Notes under the pieces: generated by a model
Told to the model about the DNA's origin: nothing
Database searches by the model: none
Seen by the model: only the letters and a program-made list of their open reading frames with translations
NCBI GenBank assembly: GCA_016868455.1
Contig: VGGV01000005.1
Span: 1 to 64,000, forward strand
DNA: 64,000 bases
From: Bacteroidota bacterium
GTDB lineage: Bacteria; Bacteroidota; Bacteroidia; Chitinophagales; Chitinophagaceae
Direction of reading: 5' to 3'
Position numbers and translations under genes: made by a program
Part shown: positions 23,554 through 32,615 of the stretch, piece after piece
How positions within the stretch are numbered: position 1 is the first letter of the stretch
Layout: each line of letters starts with the position of its first letter

Positions 23554-25194
23554 ATGACAAGCAAAAAGTTATTATTCCTGACAGCCATGTTCTGTCTGTT
23601 AGCGTCTTATGGATTTTCACAGCGGGTGGGAGCCAGCTATGATGTTAAAGACTCATCCGTGGTTCCGAACAGAAGGATGCCGCAGCATACAGGGTTTTTA
23701 AATGGTACATACAACTTTCCCGCGAAGCCCCGCAATCAATGGGAGATAGGTGTAAAATTTGGAGTGCCAACCGTTAGCGGTGATGTATCTTCTGTTTGCC
23801 CAACTTTCGGTGGCGGCTTGCATGTTAGAAAAGCATTCGGATATGTATTTTCTATGCGGTTAGAATATATGATGGGTACTGCTAAAGGTTTGAACTGGAA
23901 ACGTTCTTCATATCTGCCTCCTGCAGGTGGTGGAAACCCCTGGGCAGTTGCAGGATATCATTCTGCTTTTTACAATAACCACAAAACTAAAATACAAGAC
24001 TTGTCATTGCAGGGAGTAGTTACTCTTCATAACATTCGTTTTCATAAATCCAAAACCGGAATTAACTTTTACGGCTTTGCCGGTATAGGCGGAACTGTTT
24101 ATGATACCAAGGTGAATGCCCGCGGTGGTAGCGGTACTTATGAAACAGCATTTTTATCTATAGCTGGTAATGTGTATAAAGATCGTAAGGATACAAAGAA
24201 GGCTTTAAAAGATCTTTTGGATAACTCATACGAATCTGATGCAGAGAACCACGGAGAAACTCGTCCAAAATTGTTTGGAGGAACTTTCAATCCTTCAGGT
24301 AGTGGTGGTTTAGGTGTTGCTCTTAAGTTAAGTAATAGAGTCAATCTTGCTCTTGAAGATCGTATTACTTTTATAAAAGACGATTTATTAGATGGCCAGC
24401 GTTGGGCTGAGCAAGGCGATCTTACCCGTGGGTTTGACGCATATAATTTTCTTTCAATTGGAGCTAATTTCAATCTTGGAGCTAAATCTGTTGAACCTCT
24501 TTGGTGGCTCAACCCGCTGGATTATGCTTACAGCGAAATCCGCAACCCCCGCCTGATGCGCCTGCCCAAACCTGTACTGCCTGACAGCGATGGCGACGGA
24601 GTTACCGACCAGTTTGACCGTGAACAAACACCCGCCGGTTGCCCTGTTGACTCTCACGGCGTAAGCCTTGATACTGACGGCGACGGTGTACCGGATTGTA
24701 AGGATAAAGAATTGATTACACCTACTTATTGCCAGCCGGTTGATGCTGATGGCGTTGGTAAGTGTCCTGTTCCTTGCCCGACATGCGAAAACTGCCCCGA
24801 TTTGTGCAACGGCGGTGTTGCCATGGGTTGTGCAGAAAAAATGGGCGCATTACCAAGTGTAAGCTTTGCCAAAAACTCCAACAGGCTCAGCGAGGATGCA
24901 AAAGATGTACTGGCAACAGTAGCTGCTAAAATGCGCAATAACCCTGACTGTAAAGTTGTGGTAATAGGATATTGTTCTTCTGACAAGAGAGAACAACAAC
25001 TGAGCTGGGACCACGTAAATGCAGTAATTAATTATATGGTTGACAAGGAAGGCATCAGCGCCCACCGCTTTATCTTCAACTACGGCCAGGAAGGCGGCGA
25101 CTGCAACACAGTTGACCTGCGTGCCGCTGCTGAAGGTGAAGAAGGCCCGAACATGGTTGAGCCTCCTCACCCCAACCTCAGAAAGAAAAACTAA
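23554..25194 (+). CDS. OmpA-family outer-membrane protein with calcium-binding linker
   Basis: The 546 residues comprise a signal peptide (LLFLTAMFCLLASYGFSQ), an N-terminal beta barrel of about 300 residues (WEIGVKFGVPTVSGDVS, GGLHVRKAFGYVFSMRLEY), thrombospondin type 3 repeats rich in Asp (DSDGDGVTDQFD, DTDGDGVPDCKD), a Cys-rich spacer (CPVPCPTCENCPDLC) and an OmpA domain (VSFAKNSNRLSEDAKDVL, VVVIGYCSSDKREQQLSWDHVNAV) that binds peptidoglycan. An exact-consensus promoter and a strong terminator flank it, as expected for an abundant single-gene structural protein. Confidence 0.93.
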   Translation: MTSKKLLFLTAMFCLLASYGFSQRVGASYDVKDSSVVPNRRMPQHTGFLNGTYNFPAKPRNQWEIGVKFGVPTVSGDVSSVCPTFGGGLHVRKAFGYVFSMRLEYMMGTAKGLNWKRSSYLPPAGGGNPWAVAGYHSAFYNNHKTKIQDLSLQGVVTLHNIRFHKSKTGINFYGFAGIGGTVYDTKVNARGGSGTYETAFLSIAGNVYKDRKDTKKALKDLLDNSYESDAENHGETRPKLFGGTFNPSGSGGLGVALKLSNRVNLALEDRITFIKDDLLDGQRWAEQGDLTRGFDAYNFLSIGANFNLGAKSVEPLWWLNPLDYAYSEIRNPRLMRLPKPVLPDSDGDGVTDQFDREQTPAGCPVDSHGVSLDTDGDGVPDCKDKELITPTYCQPVDADGVGKCPVPCPTCENCPDLCNGGVAMGCAEKMGALPSVSFAKNSNRLSEDAKDVLATVAAKMRNNPDCKVVVIGYCSSDKREQQLSWDHVNAVINYMVDKEGISAHRFIFNYGQEGGDCNTVDLRAAAEGEEGPNMVEPPHPNLRKKN

Positions 25195-25219
25195 TAATAA
25201 CTAAGGATTCTCTGATAGC

Positions 25220-25249
25220 AACCCTCCTGCTTCCGCAGGAGGGTTTTTT
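25220..25249 (+). terminator. Intrinsic terminator of the OmpA-family gene
   Basis: ACCCTCCTGC and GCAGGAGGGT form a perfect 10-bp stem with loop TTCC, followed by six Ts. Confidence 0.95.
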
Positions 25250-25388
25250 GTTTTCTAATGCCTTGATTTAATGCTTTATAATAACCTTAACGGGCAGGTT
25301 TTGGATGGCAGTATTTTTTATCCAAGTTTTGCCCGTATCTGTTAACTTTGCCGCCCGTTACTGATATTTAGTTCGGGCCCATACATTT

Positions 25389-26243
25389 ATGAAATACGGC
25401 TGGTTTATCATTTCGGTTATCTTTCTGGCTGGCTGTGGCGGCAGTAAATCAACTGTGCGTAAAAAAAAGCAGCCGGATAAAAGCATCAGTAAGATCCTGA
25501 AAAACCCGGATTATGCTTTTAAGCTGCGGATGGCTGAACAGTTTTTTGTGAAAAAGAAATACGCAAAAGCTCAGCTACTGTATGAAGATGTGATGCCTTT
25601 TTACAAAGTTGAAAAGGAGTTTGAGGATATTTACTACAAGTATGCATACTGCGCCTATTACCAGAAAGATTACCTGAACGCTGAAAATATCTTTAAAACC
25701 TTTCTTGAAATCTTTCCCAACAGCGCCAAAGCCGAGGAAGTGGATTATATGAGGGCTTATTGCTTTTACAGGCAGTCGCCCAAACCGGAGCTGGACCAAA
25801 CCAGCACCATTAAGACTATCGGGATGATGCAGACGTTTATCAATACGCATCCCGGTTCGGCAAAAAACAAAGAAGCATGGGAAATAATTGAGATCTGCCG
25901 GGCAAAACTGGAAACGAAAGATTATAGAGCTGCCCAATTGTATTATGACATGGGCCAGTACAGGGCAGCAGGTGTGGCTTTCAGCACCCTGCTGAACTCG
26001 TTCCCCGAATCGGCCCGTGCAGATGAATATAAACTGATGGTGATAAAATCTTATTACCGCTTTGCAGAAATGAGTATTGAGGACAAAAAAACTGAGCGGT
26101 TTGAACAGGTAATCAATGAATGCAACGAATTTACGGACCGTTTTCCTGACAGTAAACTGAAAAAGGAAGTGGACGAGTTCTATAACTTATCACAGAAAAA
26201 TTTAAAAAATACCAATTATGAGCAAGTTAAGACGTCAGCTTAG
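25389..26243 (+). CDS. bamD: Outer-membrane assembly lipoprotein BamD
   Basis: The lipobox is FLAGCGGS (residues 12-19). TPR-like repeats follow: YAFKLRMAEQFFVKKKYAKAQLLYEDVM, then NAENIFKTFLEIFPNSAKAEEVDYMRAYCFYRQ, and AAGVAFSTLLNSFPESARADEYKLMVIKSYY. These match BamD/YfiO, a component of the complex that folds beta-barrel proteins into the outer membrane. The length of 284 is typical. The 3' end overlaps the start of rpoZ by 26 bp, so translation of the two is probably coupled. Confidence 0.93.
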   Translation: MKYGWFIISVIFLAGCGGSKSTVRKKKQPDKSISKILKNPDYAFKLRMAEQFFVKKKYAKAQLLYEDVMPFYKVEKEFEDIYYKYAYCAYYQKDYLNAENIFKTFLEIFPNSAKAEEVDYMRAYCFYRQSPKPELDQTSTIKTIGMMQTFINTHPGSAKNKEAWEIIEICRAKLETKDYRAAQLYYDMGQYRAAGVAFSTLLNSFPESARADEYKLMVIKSYYRFAEMSIEDKKTERFEQVINECNEFTDRFPDSKLKKEVDEFYNLSQKNLKNTNYEQVKTSA

Positions 26244-26559
26244 TGCCGGAATCACGAATAATGTGGAAACCCGAAACCTTGATGACATCAAGGCTAAAAC
26301 AGGGAATGTATATGAGTCCATTGCCATCGTTGGCAAAAGGGCCAACCAGATTAATATTTCCCTGAAAGAGGAACTGCACAATAAGCTGGAGGAATTTGCC
26401 AGCCATACCGACAGCCTCGAGGAAATTCATGAGAACAAAGAACAAATTGAAATTTCCCGTGCTTATGAAAGGATGCCCAACCCGGCATTACTGGCCACAC
26501 AGGATTTTTTGGATGACAAAGTGTATTTCCGTAAAAGTGAAAATGACCTGTTCAGTTAA
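26218..26559 (+). CDS. rpoZ: RNA polymerase omega subunit (Rpb6-like)
   Basis: The 113 residues contain the omega/Rpb6 core NVYESIAIVGKRANQINISLKEELHNKLEEFA, in which the ARKRA-like motif binds the beta' tail. Bacteroidota omega is longer than that of E. coli and ends with an acidic part (PNPALLATQDFLDDKVYF). The gene overlaps bamD by 26 bp and is followed by a terminator before coaBC. It is a constituent of the transcription machinery, assisting RNA polymerase assembly. Confidence 0.9.
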   Translation: MSKLRRQLSAGITNNVETRNLDDIKAKTGNVYESIAIVGKRANQINISLKEELHNKLEEFASHTDSLEEIHENKEQIEISRAYERMPNPALLATQDFLDDKVYFRKSENDLFS

Positions 26560-26584
26560 GAACGGCATAAATAGAAAAAAATGG

Positions 26585-26609
26585 AGCGATGAGGGTCCTC
26601 GTCGCTTTT
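26585..26609 (+). terminator. Terminator of bamD-rpoZ
   Basis: AGCGATGAGG and CCTCGTCGCT pair (one T-G offset) around GT, followed by four Ts. It lies 25 bp after the rpoZ stop. Confidence 0.7.
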
Positions 26610-26633
26610 CTGTTTATAAGTATACATCACGGA

Positions 26634-26664
26634 TTTATGATTGGCAACTAAATGGTACTTTTGA
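26634..26664 (+). promoter_or_regulatory. Possible promoter of coaBC
   Basis: TACTTTTG (26657-26664) fits TAnnTTTG and TTTA (26634-26637) lies 19 bp upstream. ATG 26668 follows only four bases later, so transcription from here would give an almost leaderless mRNA. The match may be fortuitous. Confidence 0.35.
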
Positions 26665-26667
26665 AGT

Positions 26668-27867
26668 ATGCCGCTGAAGGGGAAAAAAATACTCCTGGGA
26701 ATTACGGGAAGCATTGCTGCTTATAAATCTGCCTTTCTGGTAAGGCAGCTGGTAAAGGCAGGCGCTGAAGTAAAAGTGATCATGACACCATCGGCGAAGG
26801 ATTTTGTAACACCGCTTACATTATCCACCCTCAGCAAAAACCCGGTACTTATTGATTTATTTGATGAGGAAAGCTGGGCCAATCATGTAATGCTGGGCCG
26901 CTGGGCTGATGTGATGCTGATTGCACCACTGAGTTGCAATACCCTGGCAAAAATGGCGCATGGTCATTGTGATAACCTGCTGCTGGCGGTATATTTTTCG
27001 GCAACCTGCCCGGTGGTGGTTGCACCTGCTATGGATGAAGACATGTGGCATCATCCCGCCACTCAAAACAATATTGCCAAACTGCAATCGTTCGGAAATA
27101 AAATCATACCGGCTGAGAAGGGAGAACTTGCCAGCGGTCTTTATGGAGAAGGAAGAATGGCAGAACCGGAAACAATCATTGATTTTATCCATACTCATTT
27201 TTTTTTGCCCCAGCCGTTAGTAGGTAAAAAAGCCCTTGTAACTGCCGGCCCTACATACGAAGCCATTGATCCGGTTCGTTTTATCGGCAATCATTCTTCA
27301 GGAAAAATGGGGATTGCCCTTGTAGCAGCGCTTCAGCAAAAAGGAGCTGATGTTACACTGGTGCTGGGTCCTTCCCGGGAATTTTATTCTTTTACCGGCA
27401 TTAATACAGTAAGGGTAACCAGCGCCGAAGAAATGTACCGGGCCTGCATGGAAGTTTTTGATAAGACTGACCTGGCTGTGATGACTGCTGCAGTGGCGGA
27501 TTACACACCTGTTGTAAAAGCAGGGGAGAAAATAAAAAAGAAAGATTCCACGCTGACCCTTGAACTGACCAAAACAAAAGATATTCTGAAGAGTCTTGGT
27601 GAAAAAAAAAGAAACGGCCAGGTGCTGGTGGGGTTTGCCCTGGAAACGAATAACGAGGAAGCCTATGCCCGTGAAAAACTCGCCCAAAAGAATGCTGATA
27701 TGATTGTATTAAATTCACTGAACGATGCAGGGGCAGGCTTCGGGCATGACACCAATAAGGTCACCATTTTCGAAAAAAAGGGTCAGAGGTTTGATTTTGA
27801 CATCAAATCAAAACAGGAAGTGGCAAATGATATTGTTGACACCATAATCCGTCTTTTTTATGCTTAG
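26668..27867 (+). CDS. coaBC: Phosphopantothenoylcysteine decarboxylase / phosphopantothenate-cysteine ligase
   Basis: A bifunctional coenzyme A biosynthesis enzyme. The N-terminal flavoprotein CoaC domain has ILLGITGSIAAYKSA, APLSCNTLAKMAHG and VVAPAMDEDMWHHPA. The C-terminal CoaB domain has LVTAGPTYEAIDPVRFIGNHSSGKMG, TAAVADYTPV and VGFALETN, with the KKD..TL.L..TKDIL block. The 399-residue length is typical. The stop codon overlaps the next start by 8 bp. Gene order with bamD-rpoZ upstream and DUF4835 downstream is conserved across Bacteroidota. Confidence 0.96.
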   Translation: MPLKGKKILLGITGSIAAYKSAFLVRQLVKAGAEVKVIMTPSAKDFVTPLTLSTLSKNPVLIDLFDEESWANHVMLGRWADVMLIAPLSCNTLAKMAHGHCDNLLLAVYFSATCPVVVAPAMDEDMWHHPATQNNIAKLQSFGNKIIPAEKGELASGLYGEGRMAEPETIIDFIHTHFFLPQPLVGKKALVTAGPTYEAIDPVRFIGNHSSGKMGIALVAALQQKGADVTLVLGPSREFYSFTGINTVRVTSAEEMYRACMEVFDKTDLAVMTAAVADYTPVVKAGEKIKKKDSTLTLELTKTKDILKSLGEKKRNGQVLVGFALETNNEEAYAREKLAQKNADMIVLNSLNDAGAGFGHDTNKVTIFEKKGQRFDFDIKSKQEVANDIVDTIIRLFYA

Positions 27868-28783
27868 AAAAAACCTGATTGTTTTTGCTGTTTGTTTACT
27901 GACGGTTCATAACCTGAAGGGGCAGGAACTGCAGGCAAGGGTTTCTATTATCGCCAGCAAGGTAAGCACCACGGTTGACAGAAAATTTTTCCAGACCCTT
28001 CAAACCGGGCTCAACAATTTTCTGAACAGCCGCAAGTGGACAAATGATATTTTTCAGCCCACAGAAAAAATTCAGTGCAGTTTTTTACTGACCATAGATG
28101 AAGCTTCCGGCAACAATACTTATAAAGCCAAACTCACCGTTCAGGCTGCCCGTCCCATTTATAATACCAACTACGATTCTCCCCTGCTGAATTTTATAGA
28201 TGATAATGTTACTTTCCGGTATGTGGAATTTCAGCCGATAGAGTTCAATGAGAACAGGGTGCAGGGAACCGATCCTTTTGTGGCGAATCTTACAGCGGTA
28301 CTGGCTTTTTATGCCAACATTATTATTGGCCTTGATTATGCTTCTTTCTCATTAAGGGCAGGCGACCCTTATTTTCAAAAAGCCTGGAACATCGTAAACA
28401 ATGCCCCGGAAAGCGGTAACCAGATTCCCGGGTGGAAATCATTTGAAAGCTTCCGTAACCGCTATTGGCTGGCAGAAAACCTGAACAACAGCCGTTTTGC
28501 CCTTGCCCATGATGCGTTATTTGCTTACTACAGGTCGGGCATGGATTTATTTTATGAAAATGAAGATGCGGGAAGAACAGGCATTCTCAACTGTCTTAAT
28601 TTTTTAAACAGCCTGAACCGGGATAACCCCAACTCCATGTTTGTGCAGGTATTTTTCCAGGGTAAAAGTCAGGAACTCGTAAAAGTATTCAGCAAAGCCA
28701 GCACTGATATAAAAGCAAGGGCCAGGGAAATACTGAGCAAACTGGACCTCACCAATGCTGCCGCATACAAGGAACTGAAATGA
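27860..28783 (+). CDS. DUF4835 family protein (PorD-like)
   Basis: A signal peptide (IVFAVCLLTVHNLKGQ) precedes 290 residues with the DUF4835 pattern: ELQARVSIIASKVSTTVDRKFFQTLQTGLNNFLNSRKW near the start, PIYNTNYDSPLLNFIDDNVTF in the middle, and NPNSMFVQVFFQGKSQELVKVFS towards the end. The family is often annotated as type IX secretion protein PorD because of its occurrence with T9SS genes; I know of no firm mechanism. It overlaps coaBC by 8 bp and the next gene by 4 bp, so the three form one transcription unit. Confidence 0.85.
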   Translation: MLRKNLIVFAVCLLTVHNLKGQELQARVSIIASKVSTTVDRKFFQTLQTGLNNFLNSRKWTNDIFQPTEKIQCSFLLTIDEASGNNTYKAKLTVQAARPIYNTNYDSPLLNFIDDNVTFRYVEFQPIEFNENRVQGTDPFVANLTAVLAFYANIIIGLDYASFSLRAGDPYFQKAWNIVNNAPESGNQIPGWKSFESFRNRYWLAENLNNSRFALAHDALFAYYRSGMDLFYENEDAGRTGILNCLNFLNSLNRDNPNSMFVQVFFQGKSQELVKVFSKASTDIKARAREILSKLDLTNAAAYKELK

Positions 28784-29208
28784 AAAACCTGATAGTGACA
28801 GGCGCTTTACTACTTTGGCTGGCAGCCTGCCAAAACAAAAAACAACTGCCGGAAGGCGTACTGCCTGAGGGCAAAATGAAAGCCCTGCTGTGGGATATGA
28901 TGCGGGCCGATCAGTTTCTGAACGATTTTGTTTTCAGCCGCGACACTTCACTTGATAAACAAAAAGAAAGCATCCGGCTTTACCGGCAGGTACTGGCATT
29001 ACATAAGGTTTCAAAAAAGGATTTGCAGCAGAGCATGAGCTATTATTTAGCCCACCAAGACAAGTTTAAGGCAATACTTGATTCGGTTGCTGTTCGGTCG
29101 CCTTCTCGGCCATCTTTGGTGCCGGATACAGCAATTACACCGGTTTCCCCCGGGAAAAAGGATACAGTTGCTATCAGGAGGATTCCCCAAAAACTTCAGG
29201 CACAATAA
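28780..29208 (+). CDS. DUF4296 lipoprotein
   Basis: A 142-residue lipoprotein with signal LLLWLAACQNKK (Cys17). The DUF4296 helix pair is present: LPEGKMKALLWDMMRADQFLNDFV and LYRQVLALHKVSKKDLQQSMSYYLAHQDKFKAILDSV. The C-terminal 45 residues are a low-complexity Pro/Ser/Lys tail. It starts inside the last codon of the DUF4835 gene (ATGA overlap). The function of the family is unknown. Confidence 0.85.
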   Translation: MKNLIVTGALLLWLAACQNKKQLPEGVLPEGKMKALLWDMMRADQFLNDFVFSRDTSLDKQKESIRLYRQVLALHKVSKKDLQQSMSYYLAHQDKFKAILDSVAVRSPSRPSLVPDTAITPVSPGKKDTVAIRRIPQKLQAQ

Positions 29209-29315
29209 AAACCGGAATGACAGCCACTTCAACTTCCTTAATTTTACCCGTGAATGATGGGCAACAATAAAACGCCGCTTTACTTGTCGGGAAAAATCAT
29301 TTCAAAAGAAATTAC

Positions 29316-30014
29316 ATGAATAAAGTAGTAGCCAATGCCGAAGAAGCCGTTAAGGATATAATGGACGGCGCTGTGCTGATGCTGGGCGGTTTCGGATTAT
29401 GTGGTATCCCGGAAAACAGTATAGCGGCGCTGGTACGGAAAGGCGTAAAAAACCTGACCTGTATTTCCAATAATGCCGGCGTTGATGATTTTGGCATCGG
29501 GCTGATGCTGAAACAAAAACAGGTAAAGAAGATGATTTCTTCTTATGTGGGTGAAAATGCAGAGTTTGAACGGCAATTGCTCAGCGGCGAACTGGAAGTG
29601 GAACTGATACCACAGGGCACTTTGGCTACCCGCTGTCTTGCAGCAGGCTACGGTATGCCGGCCGTATTTACCCCTGCCGGTGCAGGTACTGAAGTGGCCG
29701 CAGGAAAAGAAACAAGGAATTTTAATGGCAAAGATTACCTTCTTGAGTCTGCCTTTGAAGCTGACTTTGCGATTGTAAAGGCATGGAAAGGGGATACGCT
29801 TGGTAATCTTATCTACAGGGAAACAGCCAGGAACTTCAACCCGTTGATGGCGATGGCCGGAAAAACTACCATTGCTGAAGTGGAGAAATTGGTTGAACCC
29901 GGAGAGTTAGATCCTAACATCATTCATACCCCGGGCATTTATGTGCACCGGATTTTTGAGGGCATCAACTATGAAAAAAGAATTGAACAAAGAACAGTGA
30001 GAAAGTACAAATAA
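29316..30014 (+). CDS. scoA: Succinyl-CoA:3-ketoacid CoA transferase subunit A
   Basis: The alpha subunit of a heteromeric CoA transferase that moves CoA from succinyl-CoA to acetoacetate. The family signature near the start is [18 protein letters not shown], then [12 protein letters not shown], with [13 protein letters not shown] and the end [24 protein letters not shown]. The length of 232 is usual. The beta subunit gene begins 41 bp downstream. The pair would feed ketone bodies or butyrate-type acyl groups into acetyl-CoA metabolism. Confidence 0.94.
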   Translation: MNKVVANAEEAVKDIMDGAVLMLGGFGLCGIPENSIAALVRKGVKNLTCISNNAGVDDFGIGLMLKQKQVKKMISSYVGENAEFERQLLSGELEVELIPQGTLATRCLAAGYGMPAVFTPAGAGTEVAAGKETRNFNGKDYLLESAFEADFAIVKAWKGDTLGNLIYRETARNFNPLMAMAGKTTIAEVEKLVEPGELDPNIIHTPGIYVHRIFEGINYEKRIEQRTVRKYK

Positions 30015-30054
30015 ACCAAACAGGTCATATTAGTCATATAAGTCAGGAGGGAAC

Positions 30055-30711
30055 ATGGCATTATCGAAAGAACAAATAGCGCAGCGCATAGCAAAGGAAC
30101 TGCGGGACGGCTATTACGTCAACCTTGGAATTGGAATCCCCACCCTGGTAGCCAATTATATTCCCGAAGGCATAAATGTGGTGCTGCAAAGCGAGAACGG
30201 ATTGCTGGGTATGGGCCCTTTTCCCCCGGAGGGGGAAGAAGACCCTGACCTGATAAATGCGGGCAAGCAAACAATTACAACTGTACCCGGATCCGCTTTT
30301 TTTGATTCGGCCATGAGCTTTGGAATGATCAGGGCCGGCAAAGTGGACCTTACTGTTTTAGGCGCTATGGAGGTCAGTGAAAACGGCGATATCGCCAACT
30401 GGAAAATTCCCGGCAAAATGGTGAAGGGAATGGGGGGAGCGATGGACCTCGTGGCCAGTGCCAACAACATCATTGTGGCGATGATGCATACCAACCCAAA
30501 AGGTGAATCCAAACTGCTTCCGCAATGCAGTTTACCATTAACCGGGGTAAAATGCGTAAAGAAGATTGTAAGTGATCTGGCTGTATTGGATGTAACACCG
30601 CGGGGATTTAAACTGCTGGAGAGAGCGCCGGGAGTAAGTGTGGAGGAAATTAAAAATAAAACCCTGGGTAAGATGATTGTTGAAGGAGATGTTCCGGAGA
30701 TGGAAGTCTGA
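30055..30711 (+). CDS. scoB: Succinyl-CoA:3-ketoacid CoA transferase subunit B
   Basis: The beta subunit carries the catalytic Glu in LQSENGLLGMGPFP. Other family marks are YYVNLGIGIPTLVANYIP at the N terminus, PGSAFFDSAMSFGMIR, and GAMEVSENGDIANWKIPGKMVKGMGGAMDLV. The length of 218 is standard. It forms a two-gene unit with scoA. The end of the gene is followed by the remnant of an unrelated methyltransferase gene. Confidence 0.95.
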   Translation: MALSKEQIAQRIAKELRDGYYVNLGIGIPTLVANYIPEGINVVLQSENGLLGMGPFPPEGEEDPDLINAGKQTITTVPGSAFFDSAMSFGMIRAGKVDLTVLGAMEVSENGDIANWKIPGKMVKGMGGAMDLVASANNIIVAMMHTNPKGESKLLPQCSLPLTGVKCVKKIVSDLAVLDVTPRGFKLLERAPGVSVEEIKNKTLGKMIVEGDVPEMEV

Positions 30712-30754
30712 TCTCTGCGTACTGAGGCTTATTCAATTAAATTATTCTTCACAG

Positions 30755-30973
30755 CAAAAAACACCCACCCGGCTGGAAGTAACAAGTACATTCATAAAAC
30801 CAGGTGGTGAAGCAGAAATAAAAACAGGCATTGATTATATCTATTCATTAAATGAACTGGGGAATATGCTTCAGTCTGCGGGTTTAGGGCTGAAAAAAGT
30901 TTACAGTATCCCCGGCCGGAAAGAATTTACGCTGGGTGAGCCGAGGGCATACCTGGTGGCGCAAAAAGGATAA
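30755..30973 (+). pseudogene. SAM-dependent methyltransferase, 3' remnant
   Basis: About 70 residues (TPTRLEVTSTFIKPGGEAE, then YSLNELGNMLQSAGLGLKKVYS and LGEPRAYLVAQKG) read as the last strands and helix of a class I methyltransferase. The SAM-binding N-terminal two thirds are absent. The open frame reaches back to ATG 30677, but that part overlaps scoB in another frame and has no resemblance to the family. The 5' loss lies somewhere between 30711 and 30770. Confidence 0.6.
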
Positions 30974-31008
30974 GCCGTTTTTTGTAATTTGACTTAGCAT
31001 TATTCAGG

Positions 31009-32565
31009 ATGAAAAAGATTTTTTTCTTTCTTACGGGTTGCTGTTTGATGGCAGAAGCCCTTTGCCAAAACTGGGCGGATAATGTAGCGCCCATTCTTTA
31101 TTCAAAATGCGTATCCTGTCACCGGCCTGAAGGCATTGCACCTTTTTCATTGCTGACTTTCACGGATGCATATAATTACCGCAACTCCATTAGTAATGCC
31201 GTTTCTTCAAAGCAGATGCCTCCCTGGCCGCCGGATGACAACTATGTTCATTTTACAGGCGCCCGAACACTTACTGCAGCACAAATAAGCACTATAGTTA
31301 ACTGGGTGAATAACGGCGCTCCTTCGGGCAATCTTGCCAATGCGCCGCCACCGCCACCACCTGTAACCAATACGCTGGGCACACCGGATACAACATTAAG
31401 AATGCCTGACTATACCAGCACCGCTTCCACAAATGATATTTATCAGTGTTTCGTTTTACCGTTGCGCTTAAACACCGGTAAGTATGTTTCTGCAGTAGAA
31501 GTTGTTCCCGGCAATACAAATATTGTTCATCATGTGCTGGTGTACCAGGATACTACAGCCAATCATGCGGCACAGGCTCTGGATAATGCAAGCCCCGGCC
31601 CCGGATATACCAGCTTTGGAGGTATTGGGGTAAACAGCGCTGTATTACTGGATGCATGGGTGCCCGGCACTTCGGTAAAAAAACTGCCGGTGGTTTTCGG
31701 AAAAAGAATTTATCCTAATTCAGATATAGTAATCCAGGTACATTATCCTGCCGGAAGCGCCGGAAGACTTGACAGTACAAAGGTCAGGTTGTATTATAAC
31801 AATAATAGTTTGGCCAGAGATGTCAGAATAGAACCCATTCTTTATCATTTTGCACCTGTTCTGATAAATGGGCCACTTACTATTCCGGCCAATACTATAC
31901 GGACTTTTGAAGAGCGGTTTACCCTGCCGGTCTTATATCAGGCCACGGTGCTTACAGTGGCCCCGCATATGCACCTGATTGGCGAATCCATTAAAAGTTA
32001 TGCCAATAAACCCAATGGGGATACCATCCGTTTTATTGATATTCCGCATTGGGATTTTCACTGGCAGGGACAGTATTATTTTCAGAAGCCTGTTATAGTG
32101 GACGGCGGAAGTACTTTAAAGGCTGTTGCAACATATAATAATACCAGTTCAAATCCGCACAATCCCAATAACCCGCCTCAAGCGGTGTCGCTTGGCGAAT
32201 CCACCAGGGATGAAATGATGCTGGTATATTTTGCATTTACACAGTACCAGCCCGGCGATGAAAATATAATTATTGACAGCAGTTTGCTGATCACCCCGGT
32301 CTCAAACCCTCCGCCAATAATAAAGAAACTCAAAATTTTTCCCAATCCTGCCGATATGTACCTGCAGTTTCAAAACCCGGATCCGCACAAAAAGACAACT
32401 TTGGTTGTTTGGGATATGGCCGGTCATAAAATCTATGAAGAAGACCTCATACACCGAAGCTTCATCAGCCTTCCCACCCGCCGCTGGGCTGCCGGTATGT
32501 ACCGGGTGTACCTGCACACCAAAGAAGTAATTTATACCGGCGAGCTGATAATACAGCACAGGTAA
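31009..32565 (+). CDS. Secreted haem-c plus copper monooxygenase-like protein with T9SS sorting domain
   Basis: The 518 residues begin with a signal peptide (IFFFLTGCCLMAEALCQ). A cytochrome c-type haem site CVSCH lies at about residue 38, with Met ligand candidate KQMPPWPP. After a Pro-rich linker (APPPPPPV) come two domains like peptidylglycine monooxygenase/DBH: copper-site motifs NIVHHVLVYQD and VIQVHYPAG in the first part, and VAPHMHLIGESI in the second. The last 80 residues are a type A T9SS sorting domain (LKIFPNPADMYLQF, AAGMYRVYLHT). It is thus likely a surface redox enzyme hydroxylating an unknown substrate, with the fused haem as electron relay; both roles are inferred. Confidence 0.8.
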   Translation: MKKIFFFLTGCCLMAEALCQNWADNVAPILYSKCVSCHRPEGIAPFSLLTFTDAYNYRNSISNAVSSKQMPPWPPDDNYVHFTGARTLTAAQISTIVNWVNNGAPSGNLANAPPPPPPVTNTLGTPDTTLRMPDYTSTASTNDIYQCFVLPLRLNTGKYVSAVEVVPGNTNIVHHVLVYQDTTANHAAQALDNASPGPGYTSFGGIGVNSAVLLDAWVPGTSVKKLPVVFGKRIYPNSDIVIQVHYPAGSAGRLDSTKVRLYYNNNSLARDVRIEPILYHFAPVLINGPLTIPANTIRTFEERFTLPVLYQATVLTVAPHMHLIGESIKSYANKPNGDTIRFIDIPHWDFHWQGQYYFQKPVIVDGGSTLKAVATYNNTSSNPHNPNNPPQAVSLGESTRDEMMLVYFAFTQYQPGDENIIIDSSLLITPVSNPPPIIKKLKIFPNPADMYLQFQNPDPHKKTTLVVWDMAGHKIYEEDLIHRSFISLPTRRWAAGMYRVYLHTKEVIYTGELIIQHR

Positions 32566-32585
32566 CAGATGAATTACTTATTAAG

Positions 32586-32615
32586 AAACCCCGGCGTTAT
32601 GAGGACCGGGGCTTT
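32586..32615 (+). terminator. Probable terminator after the haem/copper protein gene
   Basis: AACCCCGG and CCGGGGCTT pair around an 11-base loop, followed by a short T stretch. The T run is weak (three). Confidence 0.6.
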
